DNA from: JBEIHX01 sp044375455
GTDB lineage: Bacteria > Pseudomonadota > Alphaproteobacteria > Caulobacterales > Aquidulcibacteraceae
Reading direction: 5' to 3'
DNA length: 5,644 bases
Assembly: GCA_044375455.1 (NCBI GenBank)
Contig: JBILMQ010000243.1
Span: forward strand, 1-5,644
Part shown: piece after piece, positions 1 through 3,993 of the stretch
Layout: every line of letters starts with the position of its first letter
Position numbering within the stretch: position 1 is the first letter of the stretch
The notes under the pieces: generated by a model
The model's input: only the letters and a program-made list of their open reading frames with translations
Databases searched by the model: none
Told to the model about the DNA's origin: nothing
Translations under genes and position numbers: made by a program

Positions 1-55
1 CTTCCGCAATCAGTTGTTCCAGCAGCTGCGCAATCATCATATCGTTCGTGGTCAT
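1..55 (-). CDS. 5' end of an unidentified gene (partial, runs off the window)
   Basis: Reading leftward from an ATG at 55-53, the first 18 codons are open and give MTTNDMMIAQLLEQLIAE before the window ends. A good ribosome binding site, AGAGGA at 70-65, sits 9 nt before the ATG, which is the main reason to believe this is a real start. The peptide looks like the amphipathic helical N-terminus of a soluble protein, but 18 residues are too few to assign a family. The gene is divergent from the GntR regulator gene and is separated from it by about 500 bases, so the two may share a control region. Function unknown. Confidence 0.6.
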   Translation of the reverse strand, partial: MTTNDMMIAQLLEQLIAE

Positions 56-64
56 GTTCGGAGT

Positions 65-70
65 TCCTCT
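65..70 (-). promoter_or_regulatory. Ribosome binding site of the partial leftward gene
   Basis: On the minus strand the sequence AGAGGA lies 9 nt upstream of the ATG at 55. It supports that ATG as a genuine start even though only 18 codons are visible. Confidence 0.55.
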
Positions 71-97
71 TGGTCGAAGAACACCGATGCGTGATCC

Positions 98-133
98 GCG
101 TTGCCGGCCCCCTGCGCAGGGGGCCGGCAACGC
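98..133. repeat. Perfect 36-bp palindrome (two 18-bp arms, no spacer)
   Basis: The left arm GCGTTGCCGGCCCCCTGC (98-115) is followed directly by its exact reverse complement (116-133). As RNA it would fold into a very stable GC-rich hairpin with a tight loop at the central TGCGCA. No T-run follows on either strand, and no gene ends here, so it does not look like an ordinary intrinsic terminator. It lies 43 bp upstream of the leftward ATG at 55, in that gene's presumed leader. It could be a dispersed REP-like palindrome, a leader hairpin or a protein-binding site; the sequence alone does not decide. Confidence 0.85.
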
Positions 134-230
134 ACCCATAGCCACGCGCCTTAACGGCAATTTCCAGACGTCACGTTACACTGCCCCACCCGTCGGTGCG
201 CACATACTTACGCTGCGCTCAGCCTGTGCG

Positions 231-287
231 GGTTAAACCGCCGACCTATTTATCATACACCAATCAAATGGACGCGACCACTTTGAT
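231..287. promoter_or_regulatory. Candidate promoter/operator patch with inverted repeats
   Basis: This stretch is clearly richer in A and T than its surroundings. It holds GGTT-A-AACC (231-239), a minus-strand TATGAT that would serve as a -10 element for the leftward gene (257-252), and an inverted repeat ATCAAA (263-268) / TTTGAT (282-287) whose inner flanks TGG and CCA extend the symmetry with one extra base. No good -35 hexamer is seen at the right distance. A GntR regulator binding here to control itself and the divergent gene would be typical, but the link is inferred from position only. Confidence 0.3.
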
Positions 288-539
288 AGCTACCGACTGC
301 CACAGGTGACGCACCAGGAAATCGCATCCGCCGACGTGCCCGAAATGCATTGAGCACTGCATGGGTCCGTCGCCTGCATCCAGGCCGCTCTCCACGGGCG
401 GCGCTGCGCTGAGCCGGGGATGCGCCGACCACGCTCTCACCGCGGTGCAGAGCAGGCATGGCGCAGACAGAGGAAGTGCTGAACGACGGGTGGTTGCTGC
501 CATGCCGGACTCACGGCCCCGATCGGTCTCAGCCCGACC

Positions 540-545
540 AGGGAG
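540..545 (+). promoter_or_regulatory. Ribosome binding site that selects the regulator start at 552
   Basis: AGGGAG at 540-545 directly abuts an ATG at 546, which is too close for initiation, but it lies 6 nt before a second in-frame ATG at 552. The spacing therefore favours 552 as the true start. Confidence 0.55.
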
Positions 546-551
546 ATGGAA

Positions 552-1211
552 ATGGCGAAGGCAGTCGAGAGCGCGTACCTCGCGATCCGCGAAGGCATTC
601 TTGCGGGCACCCTTGCGCAAGGCTCGCACATCTCGGCGCGCGAACTATCCGAAGCGACCGGGCTCAGCCGGACGCCGATCCGGGAGGCCATGCGCCGGCT
701 TGAGGCCGAGCGCCTGATTATGCTTATCCCCAACCGCGGCGCATTCGTGGTCAGCTGGACTGAGAGCGAAATCGAGCAGACCTATGAATTGCGGGTTCTT
801 CTGGAGAGCTTCGCGGCGAAGGCCGCTGCAACCCGCATCACCGATGCCCAGGTGGCCGAACTCAAGGCCCTCTGCGACGAAATGGGCAGGCTCGTTGAGC
901 GACGGCCTCTGGATCTGGAGGCGATCGCGGAGGTCAACGAGAAATTCCACAAGGGCATTCTCGAGGCGTGCGGAAACACGCGGCTCAGGGAGTTCTTGAG
1001 CGCCATCACGGAAGTGCCACTGCAACTGCGCACTTTCCAACGCTATTCGCACGAGCAATTGCGCCGCAGCGCGGCCCAGCACTCCGAACTGGTTGCCGCC
1101 CTTGCTGCACGGGACGGCGACTGGGCTGGTGGCGTCATGACGGCCCACATCCGCTCAGCCCGCAACACCCTGCTTCAGTCGTCCATGCAGGCCGACGGAC
1201 AGGGGCCTTAA
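552..1211 (+). CDS. GntR-family transcriptional regulator, FadR subfamily with FCD domain
   Basis: A 219-residue DNA-binding regulator expected to sense a small organic acid or related metabolite in the cytoplasm. Residues about 3-70 form the GntR winged helix-turn-helix: AIREGILAGTL, then ISARELSEATGLSRTPIREAMRRL with the typical recognition helix, then the wing ending NRGAFV. Residues about 75-210 are the all-helical FCD ligand-binding domain. Its usual metal-binding set is visible as N129 and H133 (in NEKFH), H177 (in AAQHS) and H199 (in TAHIR), with Asn in place of the more common first Asp. Length is normal for the family. The start at 552 is preferred over an in-frame ATG at 546 because of ribosome-binding-site spacing. 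The gene converges on the E1 beta gene 36 bp away. Regulation of the leftward catabolic block, itself or the divergent gene at 55 is a reasonable guess, not shown by the sequence. Confidence 0.93.
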   Translation: MAKAVESAYLAIREGILAGTLAQGSHISARELSEATGLSRTPIREAMRRLEAERLIMLIPNRGAFVVSWTESEIEQTYELRVLLESFAAKAAATRITDAQVAELKALCDEMGRLVERRPLDLEAIAEVNEKFHKGILEACGNTRLREFLSAITEVPLQLRTFQRYSHEQLRRSAAQHSELVAALAARDGDWAGGVMTAHIRSARNTLLQSSMQADGQGP

Positions 1212-1248
1212 CCCCCCTCCCTGCCCTTGGTCAGGACAATCCGGGGGT
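1211..1248. terminator. Possible bidirectional hairpin between convergent genes
   Basis: The gap between the two converging stop codons contains ACCCCC (1211-1216) and its complement GGGGGT (1243-1248), with a second inner pair CCTG (1220-1223) / CAGG (1232-1235). Together they could form an interrupted hairpin readable from either strand. There is no T-run on either side, so intrinsic termination is uncertain. Confidence 0.25.
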
Positions 1249-2222
1249 CACAGGATCCGACGCACGGCGGCCGCGATCCGCTCCTTGGAAGGATAGAGCT
1301 TCTTCTCAAGGCCCGGGTTGAATGGGATATGCACCGCCGGGGTCGCCACGCGTTGGATCGGGCGGCGCAGGGATTCAAATCCGTCCTCGCTGACGACCGC
1401 CGCAATCTCGGACGCAACGCTGCCTGTGATGTGGGAATTGTCGGCAATCACCAGACGCCCGGTGCGCGCAACCGACGCAAGAATTGTCTCCTTGTCGAGC
1501 GGCGCGATGGTTCTGATGTCAATCACCTCGGCGTCAACCCCTTCCGCTTCAAGCTCGCGCGCCGCATTCAGCGCATGGGGCAGGCAGCCTGCAATGGATA
1601 CGATCGTCACGTCTCTGCCAGGCCGTCGTATCGCCGCCTTTCCGATCGGGATTAGGAAGTCCACGTCGCAGGGAACATCCTCCTTGTTCCCCCACAGCGT
1701 GATGTCCTCAAAGAACACCACCGGATCATCATCGCGGATCGCCGCCTTGAGCAATCCCTTCGCATCCGTCGCAGTCGCCGGCGCAACCACCTTAAGACCG
1801 GGAATGTTCATGAAAATCGGGTAGGGCCTGTCAGCATGCTGGGCCGCAGTCCGGTTGTTGTAGAATGTGCTAGCCCGGACGACCAAAGGCACTCTTAGCT
1901 GGCCCCCGGTCATGAACCGCAGTTTTGCCGCCTGGTTGATGATCTGGTCTGAGGCGAGGTAGACGAAACTGGCGATCGTCAGATCGACGATCGGACGCAG
2001 TCCCGTCAGCGCAGCGCCAACGCCGACACCAGTGAAACTGTTCTCCGAGATCGGAGTGTTGCGCAACCGCGCTTCGTCAAACTCATCAAACAGCGACTGC
2101 GCGCCATAAATGGCTATGTCCTCGCCCATCAGAATGACGCGCTCATCCCGGCGCATCTCCTCGCGTTGGGCTTCCACAATAGCCTGCAGATACGAAAGCT
2201 TCTGGGTTGAATTGGGCAGCAT
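1248..2222 (-). CDS. ThDP-dependent dehydrogenase E1 component, beta subunit (2-oxoacid / acetoin dehydrogenase type)
   Basis: This 324-residue protein is the partner of the alpha subunit; the two form an alpha2beta2 E1 that decarboxylates a 2-oxo acid or cleaves an acyloin/diketone on thiamine diphosphate and acylates a lipoyl domain. Residues about 6-180 are the pyrimidine-binding transketolase domain, with GEDIAIYG (33-40), TPISE carrying the conserved cofactor-activating Glu60, the SDQIINQAAK segment (91-100) and PGLKVVAP (141-148). Residues about 195-320 are the transketolase C-terminal domain with EVIDIRTIAPLD and TGRLVIADNSHITGS. His129 of the usual QHSQ motif is kept, but the motif reads QHAD and the preceding glycine-rich loop is replaced by ASTFYNNRTA, suggesting an unusual substrate. 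The frame is open upstream to 2321, but the ATG at 2222 is chosen because it follows the alpha-subunit stop by 1 nt and gives a normal N-terminus. AcoB, PdhB and branched-chain E1 beta proteins are the alternatives within the family. Confidence 0.93.
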   Translation of the reverse strand: MLPNSTQKLSYLQAIVEAQREEMRRDERVILMGEDIAIYGAQSLFDEFDEARLRNTPISENSFTGVGVGAALTGLRPIVDLTIASFVYLASDQIINQAAKLRFMTGGQLRVPLVVRASTFYNNRTAAQHADRPYPIFMNIPGLKVVAPATATDAKGLLKAAIRDDDPVVFFEDITLWGNKEDVPCDVDFLIPIGKAAIRRPGRDVTIVSIAGCLPHALNAARELEAEGVDAEVIDIRTIAPLDKETILASVARTGRLVIADNSHITGSVASEIAAVVSEDGFESLRRPIQRVATPAVHIPFNPGLEKKLYPSKERIAAAVRRIL

Positions 2223-2223
2223 C

Positions 2224-3207
2224 TCAGACCATGCCCCGCCAGCCGTCAGGCACGCCCAGCGGATTTGAATACATGCAGTCCAAGAGATCCTGCATCTCCG
2301 GCTCCGGGCTCTTGCGCGCAAAATCCAAAGCGGACGCGATCACCTCAGCGACCTCCGCCTCGATCGCGTCAGCCTCGCTGCCAAGCCCGCGCGAGGCGAG
2401 GACCGCGCGATACAGCGTGATCGGATCGCGCGTATTGCGATGGTAGGCGACCTCCTCTTCGCTGCGATAGCGGATCGGGATGGCGAGACGATTGGAGTGC
2501 TCATCGAAGCGATATGTCTTCGCCTCGATCAGCGTCGGTCCCAAGCCGGACCGTGCGCGCGCCACAGCCTGCAAAGTCGCCTCATAAACCGTCTCAGCGT
2601 CTTGTCCGTCGACGATCACGCCCGGAATTCCATAGCCGTCGGCCCGGCGCGCGACATCAGGCTGGCCATGGGACTTCGCCACGGACGTCGTGACAGCATA
2701 CCCGTTGTTTTCGCAGAAATAGATTACCGGCAGCTTCCAGATCGCCGCCATGTTCAGGCTCTCGCCGAAGGTTCCCTGATTGGCGGCTCCATCACCAAAA
2801 AAGCACAGGCTCACCTGATCCGTCTTGCGCACCTGAATGCTCAGCCCCGCGCCCGTCGCCAGCGGCAAGCCGCCCCCTACAATGGCCGATTCCCCAATAA
2901 GCCCAAGGCTGGCGTCGGTCAGATGCATGGATCCCCCAAGCCCTTTGCAGATGCCCGTGCGCTTGGCGAACAATTCGGCCATCAGCGGCGCGAGCTCTGC
3001 GCCCTTGCCGATAGGATGGCCATGGGATCGATGCGTCCCGGTCACATAATCATCCCGGCGCAGCGCCATACACGCGCCCGCGATTGCGCCCTCCTGGCCG
3101 ATGCTCATATGGCCAACCGGATGATGGGCGATCAGTGCTTCCTCAAACTTACGGATACGCATCATCCGTCGAAACAGCTCAAGCTGACCGTCGCGATCAA
3201 GCGCCAT
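2224..3207 (-). CDS. ThDP-dependent dehydrogenase E1 component, alpha subunit (2-oxoacid / acetoin dehydrogenase type)
   Basis: A 327-residue E1 alpha subunit. It opens with the family signature FRRMMRIRKFEEAL (12-25), followed by THRSHGH (58-64), the active-site histidine segment, and KGLGGSMHL (88-96). The thiamine-diphosphate/Mg motif runs from GDGAANQGTFGES (138-150) to ENN (166-168). Length and layout fit AcoA or bacterial PdhA proteins of about 320-330 residues. The segment near 233-248, normally GHS followed by DP and YR, reads EHSNRLAIPIRYR, so the loop over the active site is altered. The ATG at 3207 is chosen over an in-frame TTG at 3222: it lies 1 nt after the lipoyl-protein stop, and GAGG at 3220-3217 sits 9 nt upstream. 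The stop is 1 nt before the beta-subunit ATG, so the two subunits are almost certainly translationally coupled. The substrate cannot be named. Confidence 0.94.
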   Translation of the reverse strand: MALDRDGQLELFRRMMRIRKFEEALIAHHPVGHMSIGQEGAIAGACMALRRDDYVTGTHRSHGHPIGKGAELAPLMAELFAKRTGICKGLGGSMHLTDASLGLIGESAIVGGGLPLATGAGLSIQVRKTDQVSLCFFGDGAANQGTFGESLNMAAIWKLPVIYFCENNGYAVTTSVAKSHGQPDVARRADGYGIPGVIVDGQDAETVYEATLQAVARARSGLGPTLIEAKTYRFDEHSNRLAIPIRYRSEEEVAYHRNTRDPITLYRAVLASRGLGSEADAIEAEVAEVIASALDFARKSPEPEMQDLLDCMYSNPLGVPDGWRGMV

Positions 3208-3208
3208 A

Positions 3209-3448
3209 TCAGTAGGCCTCAATCAAGGCAATCTCAACGCCAAGCTCGACGACCTGATCGACGCCCACATGAATGGCGCTCAACACGCCTGCGACCGGTG
3301 CCTCAAGATCAAGCGTCGATTTGGCGGTCTCAAACTGGGCGATCGGCTCGCCCACCGCAACAACGTCACCAACGCCCTTAAGCCACACAAGGATCGTGGC
3401 CTCTGAAACGCCCATTCCCACGTGAGGGAGAAATACGCTGACCGCCAT
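3209..3448 (-). CDS. Free-standing lipoyl-domain carrier protein
   Basis: The 79-residue product is a single biotin/lipoyl attachment domain and nothing else. It starts FLPHVGMGVSEATILVWL as in E2 N-terminal domains, then GDVVAVGEPIAQFE and the hairpin turn FETAKSTLDLEAP, where Lys43 is the expected lipoylation site (ETAKS in place of the common ETDKA). GVLSAIHV and ELGVEIALIEA close the beta barrel. There is no linker, no E1/E3-binding domain and no acyltransferase domain, so this is a carrier, not an E2 enzyme. The ATG at 3448 has GGAG (3461-3458) 9 nt upstream; the frame is open to 3511 but the extra residues do not belong to the domain. The stop lies 1 nt before the E1 alpha ATG. Its presumed role is to accept the acyl group from the adjacent E1. 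Biotinylation is less likely because the MKM motif is absent. Confidence 0.9.
   Translation of the reverse strand: MAVSVFLPHVGMGVSEATILVWLKGVGDVVAVGEPIAQFETAKSTLDLEAPVAGVLSAIHVGVDQVVELGVEIALIEAY
3217..3220 (-). promoter_or_regulatory. Ribosome binding site of the E1 alpha gene, inside the lipoyl gene
   Basis: GAGG on the minus strand lies in the last codons of the lipoyl gene, 9 nt before the ATG at 3207. It supports that start over the upstream TTG at 3222 and indicates coupled translation. Confidence 0.55.
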
Positions 3449-3514
3449 TCGGCACTGCTCCGATATCAGCATAAGGATCGATGAAAGTTGCTCCAGGGTC
3501 CCGCTCGGCACTGC

Positions 3515-3545
3515 CCGGTCTGGCCGAGTCGGCAGGCCTGACCGG
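3515..3545. terminator. Strong imperfect hairpin between the SnoaL-like and lipoyl genes
   Basis: CCGGTCTGGCC (3515-3525) and GGCCTGACCGG (3535-3545) pair over 11 positions with a single T-T mismatch around a 9-nt loop. It starts about 20 nt after the SnoaL-like stop on the minus strand and lies about 67 nt before the lipoyl ATG. No T-run follows on either strand, so it may be a processing or stabilising hairpin, a partial attenuator or an operator and not a full intrinsic terminator. Confidence 0.45.
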
Positions 3546-3564
3546 TCAATGGCCCCGCTGAGCC

Positions 3565-3960
3565 CTAGGAGCGGTAGGTGAAGTCAGCCGGGTTGAAGTA
3601 CATCCAATACCGCACAATCCGACCATCGTCGCGAAACTCGAAATTCGAGCAACCTGGCGCAGCAATCCGTTCTCCCTGAAACGTTCCCCGGATCGTCCAA
3701 GTGATGCAGGCATAGGGCGGATCAACGATCATCAACTCAAAGGTACGATTATAATCCACAAGGTTGCCGAAGGCCTTGCGCTCCACTTCGCGCTCGGCGG
3801 CCCGGTCGGCCACCGGCACGCCATTGCGTGAGCCTGTTACGTTTTCAGCCATAAGCGCGTCAATGCGCAGGCTCGTATTCTCCAACGTCGATTGCGGCCG
3901 ATCGTTCTCTGCCGCGTTCAACGCGCGCAAGGTCGCTATAATCTGCTCACGGGTCACCAT
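3565..3960 (-). CDS. SnoaL-like / NTF2-fold protein of unknown substrate
   Basis: A 131-residue soluble protein with the features of the NTF2-like superfamily: a helical N-terminal half (MVTREQIIATLRALNAAEND), a central AFGNLVDYNRTFELMI strand region, WTIRGTFQGERIAAPG (88-103) and the closing strands CSNFEFRDDGRIVRYWMYF (104-122). The last block, Phe-x-Phe-Arg-Asp-Asp-Gly-Arg-Ile-x-Arg-Tyr-Trp, is typical of SnoaL-like members. The family includes isomerases, cyclases, hydratases and non-catalytic ligand binders, so no reaction can be assigned. GGAGG (3971-3967), 6 nt before the ATG at 3960, is the strongest ribosome binding site in the window. The gene lies 33 bp downstream of the monooxygenase gene and is very likely co-transcribed with it; it may act on the same substrate or product. 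Confidence 0.82.
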   Translation of the reverse strand: MVTREQIIATLRALNAAENDRPQSTLENTSLRIDALMAENVTGSRNGVPVADRAAEREVERKAFGNLVDYNRTFELMIVDPPYACITWTIRGTFQGERIAAPGCSNFEFRDDGRIVRYWMYFNPADFTYRS

Positions 3961-3993
3961 GCGGGGCCTCCAGTTTCCGATGCCGCAGCCGCC

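Larger units (their letters stand above)
56..551. other. Non-coding divergent intergenic region (about 500 bp)
   Basis: No convincing gene is seen between the leftward start at 55 and the GntR regulator start at 552. Several open frames of 60-120 codons overlap one another on both strands, but their translations are rich in Arg, Ala, Pro and Ser, match no family I recognise and lack good ribosome binding sites. Apart from the 98-133 palindrome, the region contains small symmetric sites: GTGCGCAC at 196-203, GGTT-A-AACC at 231-239 and ATCAAA/TTTGAT at 263-287. The 300-545 part is GC-rich and otherwise featureless, and would form a long leader for the regulator mRNA if the promoter lies near 230-290. 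Confidence 0.6.

Noticed and set aside
98..133. The palindrome as an intrinsic terminator
   Set aside because: No T-run follows on either strand and no gene on either strand ends next to it, since the flanking genes diverge from this region.
48..236. A 62-codon + strand frame crossing the palindrome
   Set aside because: It starts at a GTG overlapping the leftward gene's start region and is read through the 36-bp palindrome; there is no domain or ribosome binding site.
264..629. A 121-codon open frame on the - strand upstream of the regulator
   Set aside because: It overlaps the 5' end of the GntR gene, has no recognisable domain, and competes with equally long frames on the opposite strand over the same bases.
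361..717. A 118-codon open frame on the + strand
   Set aside because: It runs into the GntR gene in another frame and is an Arg/Ser/Ala-rich low-complexity translation without a ribosome binding site.
1227..1824. Overlapping + strand open frames of 142 and 168 codons
   Set aside because: Both are antisense to the E1 beta gene, whose motifs are intact throughout this stretch.
2440..3381. A 313-codon open frame on the + strand
   Set aside because: It lies antisense to the well-supported E1 alpha gene and part of the lipoyl gene. Its translation shows no family motif and is rich in Arg, Gln and His, as expected of a shadow frame in GC-rich DNA.
3209..3448. The lipoyl gene as a broken fragment of an E2 acyltransferase gene
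   Set aside because: It has its own ribosome binding site, ends cleanly after a complete domain, and its stop is coupled to the next ATG. No E2 catalytic-domain remnant is seen nearby.
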